Shown here one piece after another: positions 1 through 11,454 of a DNA stretch of 64,000 bases. Made by a program: the position numbers and the translations under genes. The notes under the pieces were generated by a model. The model was given only the letters and a program-made list of their open reading frames with translations. It was not told the DNA's origin and did no database searches. Source of the DNA: Physcia stellaris. Taxonomy: Eukaryota > Ascomycota > Lecanoromycetes > Caliciales > Physciaceae. The DNA is taken from the NCBI GenBank assembly GCA_018902385.1, contig JABSSW010000039.1, positions 372,001 to 436,000 on the forward strand, written 5' to 3'. Position 1 is the stretch's first letter. Each line of letters starts with the position of its first letter.

Positions 1-2982
1 ATCCCATCCTTTCTCCATGGTGATACCGCGATCGACGATCGTGCCCGGTTTGCAGTTTCCTGTCCTGGTGTCCATTACCCTACGATCATTCACTGCTGTA
101 GGGAAGAAGCGAGTGTGGTGACGTTTAGCCACAATGATCATGATCAGCTCACTTCCCCTTGTGTTGCCGTACCGTTTCAGTCGTGTCTCGTTGATCTTCT
201 CAACTTCGGCGTTGATGACCTCATCGTACTGAGAATCCGAGACACCGTCTCGATATATAACGATCTTCTTAGGCAATGCACCTCTGTGAGCGGTTCGCCA
301 TGCGTCCAGTCGTTCCTCGAACATGCTCCCAACTTCTTCCACAATCTCTTGCCTACTTCGCTGAAGACGCAGGCTAGCCGGCCATTGCGCGAAATCGTCG
401 TCGATACTGCCAACAACCACGGCGATACTGCTCGTGTTCTCCATGCTTCCTAAAGCTGGGTGAGTAACATCAATACCGATGATCATTGTGCTTCCACCCT
501 TCAGGCATCCTATGTCGGTCTGTGGCAGACGTTGATTGACTCCGCCGAATTTCAAGTTCACTTTGAGAGCCATATTGGCAAATGCTTGTCCACCCAACAT
601 CGTCTTTTTCGTGCAGCACACGGTGTGGATACCAAATTTCGTATCAGCTAGGTACTTCAATCTCGAATAGACGGCCGAACTCTTGGAACCGAGCGTCACC
701 AGAAGAAGTTGAGGTTTAAGCTTGGAGATTTCGGTGAGTACAGCCGTGAGTTGTGTATCAATGCTTTGGTCATCTTTGTCTTGTACGCTAACACGGTAAC
801 CATCGTACGGTTTCCCAATTGTGAGCCCAAAATTCCGAAGAGCCGTCATGAAATTTGTTACCGGCACGAAGGTATCCTCATGGAACGATAGGCCCGTCTC
901 AACACTGAGGAAGGTCCAACGATCTATGCGCACGGGGATGGACAGTTTCCTGCTCGTGATGTCCCATTTGGCATCCTGGGGTGTAAAGGTAGCCTGGCTG
1001 TACATCACTCGCGGGGCCTGCAGAATACGCCCAAAGACTGTGAGCATTTCGGGCAATACTCTGACTCCAAAGCCTCGAAGCACGTCCAGCTGGGGATGAA
1101 GATTGAGGACACCCGTAACCGCGTTAGTAATTCTCTCAGCATTTGCCGCTGGAGGGCGAATGCCAATCTTGGACATTCGTATCTCGTCATTATCACGGAG
1201 CTTCTTTCGATAAGCTTGTCCTGGAAGCACTTCCAGTACCTCTGCGGGTAGATAACAAGCCGGGGTGCCGTCCTTGGAACCGACGTCAATTAATGGTAAA
1301 TTGGGGTTCTTGATCTTATAGTTGTGCTCAACCTCGAAATATCTCTGAACGGAGACCTGTGATCGGCCATCAATGGTTTTGCCACCTTCAAGATGGATCA
1401 TAAATCGATTTGCATCGGATTTGCAAATGCCATGGATCACTTTAACTTTGGGTTCCTTTGTATCAATCCTCCTAACCCGTAGCCCTGTGATCCATTGCAT
1501 AAGCCTCGGGGTGACTTGAGAATTTTCCTGCTGGAGGATAGCTATCATGATCCCTGCTAAATTGCCATGCTCATAGAAGGCCGAAGTACAGACATTGACA
1601 TTGGTGAGGACCCTCATCGTTGACGAGCGGACACTGATGAAATATCCTTTCAAAGCAATTATGCCAGGAGTGATTCTGTACGATTCAGTGCATGCCCCTC
1701 CCTGTTTCCATGGATAGTATTTAGTGTTCTTGGAGCCCGAGACATTTTCTCCCTTGGTATTCGCTTGGCGCACAATGACAGTCTGAAGGTCGTCCCGGGT
1801 CTGTTGCACATCGAAATCTATCGGCGTGTGAGGTTTCTTAAGATACTGTAGAAGATCCGAGACTGGTACTTGGTGACTGAATTTAACAACCATCCTGATC
1901 GGTTTTGCCCCCGGACGTGCAGCTAATTCCTGAGGGTCGACGTAGGTAATGTCGATCTCCTTCACGTCATTGTCTCCAAGCGCCAGCTCCTTGCATGTCA
2001 AAACGGAGTTTTCATAATTCGTCGCCACGGCTGGAAGTGAGGGTGCAAAGATGGGGTCTTTCAGTAGAAGCTCGAAGCATTGCCGTTTCTTGCGAGTTGA
2101 AAGTCCTTTTTCGCCTTTTTCTTTTTTGTCTTGAGGGAGCTCTATCGTGACAGTATACTTGAAGATTGTACATTGCTCATTTGGAAGCAGATGGAAATAG
2201 TTGGTTCGTAGGACGACTTGAGTTCCTGTTGCGCCATAGCTGGGCCGAGAGGGTAGATTGCTGTGAGGTTGGACGCCTTGCTTGTAAGCCTGGATAGTAA
2301 GGTCCTCTCCCTTTTTACCCTCAGACCAAACCGGAGGCACATTGTCTGGGCTAAGGATGTCAGCATACTGAATATCTTACGAGCTGTAAACATACCTAAA
2401 CGTTCCAGCATTCGTACTCTTTGTATCTGGGTCGAACGTCGGGAAACCCGTCTGTTGAAAATCTGGCGTCGGTCGCCTCCCACCTAAGTTCAGCCTAGGA
2501 TTATTCCTGCCGCCAACGGTGCGCCCATTCTTGTCATAATTGCCTTCGCGAGTAGGCAAGTTTCGAATAGGTACATATTTCTCCTCCTTTGGATCCTCTG
2601 CACTTGTGTCCTGAGTCGAGTGAGAATGACTTTCTTGGCCAGTAGGATGTGAGCCAGCTGGGGCTATCTTCTTGTTCTCTACCTTTTTGTCACCTTCGGG
2701 TAAGTTCTGGCCCGGTGTTTGACTGGGTGGATGATCGGGGAACAACCTGCCGGGCGGAATGGTCACAGTGCTAGACCAAGGATGCGTATTGCCAGACCAA
2801 GGATTCGTATTGCCAGACCTAGGATTTGACCTAGCATTAGGAGTCACAGCACCCTGACGACCTCGAGAATTGCCAGGTACCAGCTGTGAAGAAGCTTGAG
2901 GACGAGGGCGATCAGTCCCAGGAACATTGTCCCCATCTCCAGCGGTCCCTTGACCCCGTTTGTTCTTTGGCTTGCGTGCCAT
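1..2982 (-). CDS. Argonaute, QDE-2-like (partial, 3' end off the left edge)
   Basis: This is a slicer-type Argonaute, the small-RNA-guided effector of RNA silencing. Exons are complement(<1..2350, 2396..2982), and the 45-nt intron has a GTATGT donor and a CTGAC branch site. About 979 residues are present. Residues 1-190 are disordered and rich in Pro, Gly, Asn and Lys. The N domain follows, then the L1 linker (GIIALKGYFISVR, the DUF1785 region), PAZ, Mid and PIWI. PIWI shows IIGIDVTHP near residue 821 (first catalytic Asp) and YRDGVSDSQY near residue 894 (second catalytic Asp). The open frame runs through base 1 just after the PGTIVDRGIT motif, so the last catalytic residue and the C-terminus are outside the window. 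The start at 2982 is the first Met of a basic N-terminus. The family assignment is secure; its pathway (quelling or other) is inferred. Confidence 0.95.
2773..2835. repeat. 21-bp tandem repeat inside the Argonaute N-terminus
   Basis: Two near-identical 21-bp units (2773-2793 and 2794-2814, core ccaaggattcgtattgcc) are followed by a third degenerate unit. The period is a multiple of three, so the frame is kept and the disordered N-terminus encodes a repeated NPWSGNT-type heptapeptide. Confidence 0.8.
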
Positions 2983-3843
2983 ACTGAAGACTCTTCAAGA
3001 GGATGGCCCCCAAAACCAAGCCGTATGGTATGGAAGAGCTCGATAAATTTGAAGGTACGCAGTATGTGAGAGATAGGCTTTGCTGTGAGCTATTATATGT
3101 TAGAAAAGCAGGCTAGAAGCAATCAGCTGGTGGTATTCTATGAACTGGGAAGAGCCAATTGATGATTACCGTTTGCAGATTGGCTGGACGGCAGGGAGCA
3201 GTGCAGGCTCTTTGATTAAGCGGGAGACGACAGCCTCGTCCACAAGGAACGTGATTTCTGAGAGACTGATAGTAGCACGAGCCCACCAAGGAGGTGCCTA
3301 GTAGATATTATTGTACGTAGTTTTCGACCAAAGATTGGCGGGAGCAAGCAACAGCCACTCCAGCTATAGTACAGGAAGCCCTTGTCCGGTAAATGAATGT
3401 CTGTTAAAGCTACGAGAGAAAAGATATCTGAGCTTAAGCAGTAGCTATTGATGGAGTTATTGACGGAGAATGGAGAACGGAGAGGAAAGAAATTAACGAA
3501 TCATGTTTATCAGCTTTGTCCAGAGCACATAACCTCATCCGTGTTGCATTGTACGTGGAAAGAACCCAAATGCAGGTAGGTGCGACAGGGCACTTCGAGA
3601 GAGTGGAAGGCACGTCTGTCTTTGAGCCCCAGATCTTGAGGTACCTATCCACCTTTACACGACATCTAGGAGATCGGTAGCTGCTTTTCATTCTATTCTT
3701 GTTAAGAGAGGCACTGTGTTGGGTCACTCATACATCTACCGCTCAGCTACAGCGTTCGTCTCCGTACTAAGCTCGTACCATATTTCTGGGATGTCGTAAA
3801 TCTCATAGTCTTATTCATAACATTTGGGCAAATGAGCAACCTC
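2983..3843. other. Intergenic region between Argonaute and glutamate decarboxylase
   Basis: This contains the Argonaute upstream region and the end of the decarboxylase gene. I see no convincing gene. A plus-strand ATG at 3003 opens a short coding-looking stretch 20 bp from the Argonaute start, with a GT donor at 3055, but it cannot be extended beyond about 30 codons (see findings). Confidence 0.6.
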
Positions 3844-5668
3844 TTAGCAGATAGCATGGGTCTACAGTAGTGGTCAGTATACCACAAGACATAAAGGGCA
3901 TAGATTGTTTGGGAGTTGCCACTTACCTTGCCGCTCTTGCCTTGCAGCGAATGTTTCTCATTCTCATAGTGCTGGCTCGGGTTCTGGCCCTTCTTCTTGC
4001 CGTGCTTCGTGTGCTTCTTGACATGCCTAAACCCATACGTTAGCCACCACTTCCCTCGAAAGAAAGCATACTCATAGAGACATACTCGGCATGCTTCTCC
4101 ACGCTCCCCTTGTCCATCTTGTTCAGCGTATCTCTTGCCAGCTTTACATCCTTGATCAAAGCATCACATCTGCTCCTCGAGAAGTCTTCTCGGACCACAA
4201 CCCTCATCAGCTTCAGCTTTTCACTGTGAGGCGCCATCGTATATGCCGGCACTACCCAGCCTCTCTCTCTCAGTTGATGCGCAACAGCAAACTCATCCCA
4301 ATGATGACCCTGGGTGGGGTCTATTCGGAATGCTACAAGGGGTAGTCCCTTGCCGCCACTCTTGCTCATGATGATGAAGCCAAGTTGCTCGAGACATGCT
4401 GCGAGGTAATCCGCCGTCCGAGTCAAATTGTACATGATGGAGCGGTATCCTTTCTTGCCAAGGCGGATCATTTGGTAGTATTGACCAATGACTTGGGAGG
4501 CACCTTTGGAGAAATTCAGTGTAAATGAGGCTTGGTCTGCACCAAGGTAATTGATGTTGAAAACAAGCTCTTTGGGCAAGTATTCAGGAGAGCGCCAGAC
4601 AACCCAGCCGACACCCGGGTAGACCTGATTTCAGTCAGAGTGACACGCGGAAAGTGGGAAGGGATTGATGCCACCTACCAAGCCGTACTTGTGGCCAGAG
4701 ACGTTAATGGAGATGACTTTCTCAAGACGAAAATCCCATTCTAAATCAGGCACGACGAAGGGAGCTACAAATCCTCCGCTTGCCGCGTCAACGTGGATAG
4801 GACAGTCGATGTTCTTCTTGACCAAAAGGTCGTTGATGGCTTTGACATCCTCGTACTCACCGGTGTAGGTGGTACCGATGATGGCGCATATACCGATTGT
4901 ATTCTCATCGACCAAGTCGACACATTCTTCGGGGTCAATCACGTATCGATCCTCGGTACAGAAGACATATCGCTCGTCCACTTCAAAGTAACGGGCTGCT
5001 TTCTCCCAGCACACCTGGACCGCGGAGTTCATGACGATGTTTGGTTTCGAGAAGTCTTTGCCTTCTGCCTTGCGTTTATTTTGCCAGCGCTTCTTCATGG
5101 CCAGGGTTCCTGCGTCTTCGTTAGAGGGTCAGATGCCAATTTTAGGAAGGTGGTGAATACCCAGCATAATGGCTTCCGAGCTGCCGACGCAGGAAGTACC
5201 CATGGCATTCTCGTCAGGGTCATTTGTTGGAGCATTGAACATCCTCGCTATCATGTTGACGCATCGGTTTTGCATTTCAGCGGTTTGAGGGTACTCTTCG
5301 TAGTCGATGAAGTTCTTTGGCAAGGCGTCGGCCATGAGCTTCTCGACCTCTTCCTCCTATCGAGTTGTCAGCTAAGGTTTCGACAAAGCATTATATCTCT
5401 TTACCATATAGGTGGTTACGAAGCTGGCAAGGTTGAGCATAGGATTACCGTCCAGGCTCAGATCATCCTTAATCATGCGGTAAGCAACATCCTTGGGCAT
5501 TTGTCCTTCGGGCATTTCATGAGCGGGCAATTCTTGCGCAGCAAAGCGTGAACCATAGACCGAGACATCTTGGTCATCATCGTCTTGACCAAACTTCATG
5601 TTCTCCATGCCTTCGACCACGGGCTGCTGGGCAGCCTTGTCGCTGGAGACGGAGGATAAGTGAACCAT
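3844..5668 (-). CDS. Glutamate decarboxylase (PLP-dependent)
   Basis: The enzyme converts glutamate to GABA and CO2, with roles in acid tolerance and the GABA shunt in the cytosol. Six exons, complement(3844..3861, 3927..4026, 4086..4624, 4679..5109, 5161..5356, 5405..5668), give 515 residues, the normal fungal length. All five introns keep phase. Visible motifs are [10 protein letters not shown], the substrate/PLP region with HVDAASGGF, and [12 protein letters not shown], whose Lys forms the Schiff base with PLP; this is split by the 4625-4678 intron and continues as [11 protein letters not shown]. The tiny last exon of 18 nt completes a GKTHAIC C-terminus, similar to the conserved fungal GAD end, which supports this splice. 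The start is the first Met of the open frame. The region before it (5669-6297) should hold the promoter. The call is very secure. Confidence 0.95.
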
Positions 5669-6297
5669 GTTGACTTGGCTAAGGTATTCTGATTGAAAGT
5701 GGTGCTTCAGGTGTTGGAGACAGCTCAGAAGGAAGAGGTAGGATGATTGGAAGGGGTGGTTCGTGACGAATTGATAAAGGGAAGAGATACTAGTAGGTCA
5801 AGGGATGCAGCAATCCATCAAATGGCAAATGGCAATGCCCCACGTTTTTCAAGCTTCTGCCAAGGCCGGGAACTTGAACTGCAAGATCTTGGTAACTAGT
5901 TGGTTCCTGATACCGTCATCGACCACTCGGGCAAAAGGCTTGTCTGCGATCCAATCCCATCACGGTTAGCACATTTTCGGCTTGATGGGGCCAAGGGTCG
6001 TCGGCCCGGCCGCCTGACAGCTGTCTTCTCAGTTCTCAATCGAAGCATGCTCATACTACCTATCCTCATAATCATGATTGCAAGTTGGATCCATCTTGGG
6101 TGGATTGGATGAAATGACAAGATGACATACATAACGCAGGCATCCATTCGATCATCATTGCTAAAATCCGTATGAGCATGCAAAAGTACAGAATCCTGTG
6201 AGTGGCGCAAGCAGCTGTCAGATTACTTCATCCATTGTTCCCTCTTTTTTTTTTCCATCCACCGCAGATCTCGCTCGTGCAATAGACCACTCATCTT
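5669..6297. other. Intergenic region, upstream of glutamate decarboxylase
   Basis: About 630 bases between the decarboxylase start and the stop of the GRDA-repeat gene, both on the minus strand. No gene or repeat is recognised apart from a T-rich run near 6243-6254. Confidence 0.5.
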
Positions 6298-9200
6298 TTA
6301 CAAAGCATCGCCTCGCTCTGGGTGGTGCACTATTGGCGTTGCATGATAGCCAGGGACCGGGGTCGAATCGGTCCCACCTGCACCCGCCGAATGCCCGCCT
6401 TTACTCGGATCCACCGGAAGGCCGGTGTGAGGATCAACAACACGTCCGTCAGGAAGCGTCTCACGGCCACCGCTTGAGCCCATGCCTTGCTCCTCCATCT
6501 TCTGCTCAATGTATCCTGGGGGTGGGTCTTTGTGGAGTCGGTTGCGGTCATGTTGACGGGCTTGCGTAAGCTTGTCTGCCTCGCTGAGGCCTTCGTGATC
6601 GCCCGCACGTTTGTGCTGTTCGAATTCCGATAATCCCGCCGCTCCAGCTCCGATACCGCCAGCGCCAGCGGCTGCTCCAGTGCCGTGGTGGGAATGAGTC
6701 AGCTCGGGGTTCTGCATGGAGCCTGCCGCACCGTCGCGCGAAATGTCAGGCTCGACATACTCTCCTCTACGTTGAAGTTCCTCTTTCTTGAGTTCATCAT
6801 CAGGCTTCTCACTATTGGCAATTCGTTAGTGGATGCTCAATAGTAATCGAATGGAAATGACGCTTACCGATGAAACAAGCCAAGGATACCCCCATGCTTC
6901 TTCTTCTCACCGTGCTTCTCCTCCTTTTCTAGCTCCTTTTCGTGCTGTTTCTCCGCCTTCTCGATTTCTTTGTGGTGTTGCTTCTCTGCTTTCTCAACCT
7001 CTTTATGATGCTGCTTCTCGTCCTTAGCAATAGCCTTGTCATGCGCCTTGTGCTCAGCCTTTTCCTCTTTGGCCAATTCCTTCTGGTGGGCCTTCTGCTC
7101 ATGCTCAATCTCCTTTTGGTGAGCTTTCTGCTCCTTTGCGATTTCTTTCTCGTGCTGCTTGAGATCCTTCTTCGAAAGCTCTTCGCCCGCTAGTGCACCT
7201 GCACCAGCACCCGCACCACCAGCGAGGGCTGCATCACGTCCAGTGTGGGAATGAGAAGGCTCTCTGGCATCATAAGCCCCGGTACTAGTTGTACTAGATG
7301 GCTCCGCATGACGATTCTGGACCTCATATGCAGTACCAGCCAGACCAGCGGCACCAGCACCAACGGCAGCATCCCGACCATAATGGTGGCCAGTGGAAGA
7401 ATCTGTTGGATAGTCATGGGTGGAACGATCAGTCCTGCCAGGAACGTGCTTCTCAGCTTCATACGCTGCACCACCGCCAGTCCCTGCTAACCCAGCATCG
7501 CGACCATAATGATGGCCAGTGCTCGCCTCGTTATGTCCAGTAGTAGGACCATTGCCACTATCGTAGAGAGCACCAGTTGCAGGGCTCGCACCTGTAGATG
7601 AGTGAGTAGGGTAACTAGGATCATGCTTGTTGCCGCCAAGATGCTTCTCGCCCTCATACGCTGCGAGCCCTCCAGCACCAACAATTCCAGCGTCGCGTCC
7701 GTGGTGATGATCTTTGACCGCGCTGGTGCTATCAGGGATTCCCGATCGAGTCGTAGAGCTCGGGTCGGTAGTTCCCCGAGTCCGGATGTTCCAGAACGAG
7801 TGGTAGAGTCAACACGGGGGTCGATCCCTGAGCTACTATATGGATCAGATGTGCCTGTTGACGCACCCGTGCCTGATGTGCCATGATGCTTTCCAGCTTC
7901 GTAGGCGCCCACGCCTGCTGCACCAGCGCCTGCGAGTCCGGCGTCTCTACCGAGGTGGTGACCAGTGCCTGTAGTTTGACCAGACGCGGGGACATCAGAA
8001 GGCAATGATGTTCCATCGGCAGAGCTCCCAACAAAACCTGAGGCAGGTCCAACAGTTCTACCACCACGTTGACCAGAGAGGTCAGAATCCACTCGCGGAT
8101 CAGCCTGATTTGCCAGACTTGATGAGTGAGGCCCTGCAGACGTAGAACTTGTACCAGTCGCACCAGAGCCTGAACCAATACCTGAAGTCCCACGTTGGCC
8201 GGAAAGATCAGAGTCTACTCGCGGGTCGGCTTTGTTCAGCAGATTCGATGAATGGGGCCCTGCAGTTGTAGATTCTGTTCCGCCACGACTGGAATCATAA
8301 GCACCGACTCCCGCTGCGCCAGCACCGCCGGCTAATGCAGCATCTCGGCCAAGGTGATGATCACCAGTACTTGACGAGCCTAGTCCAGTGCCAGATGTTG
8401 TTGAGCCAATACCTGTCCCTGTCGTAGAGGAGGAGAGGCCGACTCCAGACGTAGAGCCTCCTGTGGTCGTAGAACCAGTTGGCTCTCCAATACCAGCAGC
8501 GACGTGAGGGTCTAGACGATTAGCGGTATCAGTCGCGTGAGGACCTTGAGTAAAATGAGGTGCGCCACGGGCAGATTCTCCGTGTTCGCAAGGATCGCCT
8601 GCATATTCGTGGCCATGAGCAGAATGATCATGCCTCCAAGACTCTTCATTGTATGCACCTGAGAGTGGAATGTCCCGCCCAAGGCTGCCCTGATGCGAAG
8701 CTCCAGTTGTAGGCCCTGTACCTGAGCCGATGCCGCTAGAAGTAGAACCAACTGTTGGCTCCTGTGTGCTAGTACCCGTGGCGGAGCTGCCGCTCAGAGG
8801 GAAAGAACGCCCGGAATCACCACCTATTTCTTGATCTTCTCGTTGATGATGAGAAATGGCGCCTGCTCCTAAAGCTCCAGCTCCAGCTCCGAGAGCCGCA
8901 TCACGACCCAGGTGTGATGAACCAGGTGTCGAACTATCACCATAACCGGAGCTAGAGAAGATCAGCCTCAGAATTTATAAATACTCGAGTGTACTAACCT
9001 TCCAACACTACGATCTGGTAGACTAGTACCAGTCAGCCCGCTACCGGTGCCGGTACTGGTGCTACCAAGTCCTCTTGAGCCATCTAGGTCGGAGTCCACA
9101 CGAGGGTCTGCTTTATTCGCAAGGCTTGAGTTATGAGGTCCAGCGCCTGAGTGGCCTAGGCTGCCCGTACCTGCGGTTTCTGGCTCACGAGGAAGGGGCT

Positions 9201-9687
9201 TGTTTATGGATGAGCCGGTGGCGCCTAGACTAGTCAGTCCCGTTCCACTATGAGAATCACCGATAACGCCAGATCGGATGCTCGCCGTAGACGACGTATC
9301 ATCGTCGAACCTACCTGGCACATGGGAGGTGGACGATGGCTGGGTGGAGTAGCCAGTATTACCGGTAGTTCCAGTCGTTGCAGATTGACTGCCTTCGTAG
9401 TAAGGTTTGTCGACATCTGCTCGGTTGGCCCCAGGGACAGGAGTGTTGCCATAGCCCGAAAATGCTGAGGTGGGTCCGGTGTCATCCCCTGTTTTGTTGC
9501 TGGTGATTGGGTTGCCGGAGACTTTGTTGTCGTGTACGGGGTCGCCGGATTTACCAGAGCCATACATGACCTCGTCATCCTTTTTACTACCAGGATTGCT
9601 TTGATGAGAAGTTAGTGAGCTGTAGCTAGTCTAAGACACAGTATCAACGATGGGGTGCACCAACATGAGGTTCTTGAGCTTCTCCAT
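6298..9687 (-). CDS. Large GRDA-repeat, Gly/His-rich fungal protein with K/E/H coiled-coil tail; one-base frameshift
   Basis: A conserved fungal low-complexity protein; no enzymatic domain is seen and the function is unknown (a stress-related or LEA-like role is only a guess). Exons: complement(6298..6811, 6868..8951, 8999..9598, 9665..9687), about 1073 residues if read through one frameshift. The 23-nt first exon encodes MEKLKNL and joins by a CTAAC-branch intron to NPGSKKDDEVMYG. It then carries three AGPHSS-LANKADPRVDSDL-type units, seven GRDA units (core HHxGRDAxLAGxGAAGxGAYEA), a charged K/E/H helix coded around 6865-7170, and a C-terminus with DPHTGLPVDPSKGG. At 7774-7777 the frame shifts by one base inside a C run, while repeat homology continues in the new frame on the far side. 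Without that shift all other joins keep phase. Likely intracellular, because there is no signal peptide. Confidence 0.8.
7690..8951 (-). repeat. Degenerate coding repeats (GRDA and DPRVDSD units)
   Basis: At protein level, HHLGRDA-AGAGAAGVGAYEA-like units recur about seven times through the gene, and AGPHSSxLxNKADPRVDSDLSGQRG-like units recur about three times. The DNA copies have diverged, so these are old in-frame duplications, not a recent satellite. The GRDA units continue past the left end of this span to about 7180. Confidence 0.75.
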
Positions 9688-10212
9688 GATTGCGGAGAAC
9701 TACAATGCAAAGTGGGGTATCACAAGTGAGGCGCAAAAGCAAGCTGTCGATGGCTGACAGCTAGAGTGTACTGAGGTAGGGGTTGCAGAGCGAAAGGTGG
9801 ACAGCGAGAGTGTAGTTGAGTAGAGGATTGAGAGTGTGGGGGAGAGAGGATATTGGATGAGAAAATGGTTTTGGCGGTGGCTGAAGCCTTGCACATGCTC
9901 CATCATTTCTTGATTCACTGTTGCGACACTCGAGGCAGATCACGTTTCCCATGTTTTTCTTGAATCGGGCTAGATCCGTGTGACGATGAAGTCATTCAGC
10001 CACCGAGCCCTGCGTCTCTCCGTGATAGCGCCCAATTAGCATCAACACCAATGCACGCTTTTGGCTCCTTGCAACCAAAGCGGCTTCGCAAGTTCGCATT
10101 GGGACTTCAAGAGCGGGCAGGTCAACGGGCTGACTAGGTAGCACTGCAGCGGTGAGCTTCAATCATTTCTTCGAGTCGACTTCGCGATGCATTGGACTAC
10201 GAGCTGGATTAC

Positions 10213-10232
10213 GTGGAAAGAGCTCTTTCCAC
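10213..10232. repeat. Perfect 20-bp palindrome A
   Basis: GTGGAAAGAGCTCTTTCCAC reads the same on both strands without mismatch. It lies about 530 bp upstream of the GRDA-repeat gene start and could be a dimeric operator or a cruciform seed. Confidence 0.9.
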
Positions 10233-10243
10233 TTCTCAGACTC

Positions 10244-10265
10244 GAACGTTGAACGAACGTTGAAC
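10244..10265. repeat. 11-bp perfect tandem duplication
   Basis: GAACGTTGAAC occurs twice head to tail with no spacer (10244-10254 and 10255-10265), 11 bp after palindrome A. Each unit contains the self-complementary core AACGTT. Confidence 0.9.
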
Positions 10266-10360
10266 TCGACCTTGTTTCTCGCACATGCGGTGCCCATACG
10301 TCATGTGGGGCGGTCAGGTGTTCTAGATCCACCACGCGGCAAACCGGCTCGACCGGCTTC

Positions 10361-10380
10361 CAAGCCACAATTGTGGCTTG
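10361..10380. repeat. Perfect 20-bp palindrome B
   Basis: CAAGCCACAATTGTGGCTTG is a perfect inverted repeat with no spacer, 128 bp after palindrome A. Confidence 0.9.
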
Positions 10381-10758
10381 CGTGTTCATCGCCAAGAGCT
10401 GCTGGAAGACTCCTATCGCTTCCAGAGTTGGACAAAGGTTTTGGAGTTTGATATGTTACTGCAGATCTGTTGCCTGTAGAGCTTTATCAATGTATGCTTT
10501 GCATTATGTCCAAATCTTTCATCGCCCTTGCTGAATTGAGGACCGCATGCTTCAAGTTGGCCGACCTTCACATACAGCCTTGTCCATGCTCGGCATTTCC
10601 CACAGCCAGTTTGTTTGGACGGTTTACCGCCATTCTCCAGTGCCATTAGTATACCAACATGTCCAGCTTGGAAGCAAAAACGCCTGTCTCAATGCAGCCA
10701 TCTTCCGTGGATGGAACATATCCAGGATTGAAGTGCCCCCCTGCCCAAAGTCTATGTA

Positions 10759-11454
10759 TCATGCTCTTCCGGCCACCGCGGGCTTCAACGTACTCCTCGA
10801 CATCGCCTGCGTGAGCTCGTCCTCGGTGAAAGGTTTGCCGTAATTCAGGCCATTGATCGTTCCGTTGGCGTTGCCAGCCGTCACCGTCGCTGTCTCTTGA
10901 AGCGGTTGCATCCTGGTGCTCCCGGATGTCCTTGGTCGTTTCCCACTGTCGGCAGTGCGTGGTCTCTTGGACTCTTCACGTGTGTGCTGTTTCGACAGTC
11001 CCACTGCGGCAGGTTAGTCGAATCATCGATTGAAAATTGGTGTCTGGTGGCTGGACGTACCGTTGGTGACATCGTCGTCCCCATCTGTAGCCTCCACCAA
11101 TGCTGGATCGACGTGACTGGGCTGCCTGCTCCTCGCAACCTTGCCTATGCTTAAGAAGCTTCCTCTGCGGCTGTGCAACTTGGTGCCCATCGGACTGGTC
11201 TCGCTGTAATCGCTTTTTCGCCGGCTGAAGGCATTGGCAAAGTTGAATGAAGTCAGCTTATCCTGATGTTCTTTGTCGTATGGCCCCCGATATTTCGGTC
11301 TAGGCATAGGTTCGCCGGGTTTGTAGACATTGTCGGGCAGCTTCTGTTTCTTTTCTTTCTTGTGTGAGGCCTTGCTGTTGGTCTGGGCTGCGTCGGATCC
11401 TTCTTCGGGTGAGTCCCGGCCAAAGGCACGCTTCATCTTCGCACGGAAAGGCAT
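10759..11454 (-). CDS. Small basic conserved fungal protein, function unknown
   Basis: Two exons, complement(10759..11003, 11061..11454), encode 212 residues; the 57-nt intron has donor GTACGT and acceptor CCGCAG, and phase is kept. The N-terminus MPFRAKMKRAFGRDSPEE is basic. The middle is rich in Lys, Ser and Arg (KKEKKQKLPDNVYKPGEPMPRPKYRGPYDKEHQ), and the end reads NYGKPFTEDELTQAMSRSTLK. There is no signal peptide, membrane segment or catalytic motif. It looks like a soluble, partly disordered protein. I do not recognise a named family. The real-gene call rests on clean splicing and coding-like composition. Confidence 0.7.

Larger units (their letters stand above)
9688..10758. other. Upstream region of the GRDA-repeat gene with palindromes
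   Basis: About 1.07 kb with no convincing gene: open frames on both strands lack recognisable sequence. It holds two perfect 20-bp palindromes (10213-10232 and 10361-10380) and an 11-bp perfect tandem duplication (10244-10265), listed separately. Confidence 0.6.

Noticed and set aside
4793-5551. 252-codon plus-strand open frame
   Set aside because: It lies wholly antisense to the glutamate decarboxylase exons and introns and has no recognisable motifs; it is a shadow of a GC-rich coding region.
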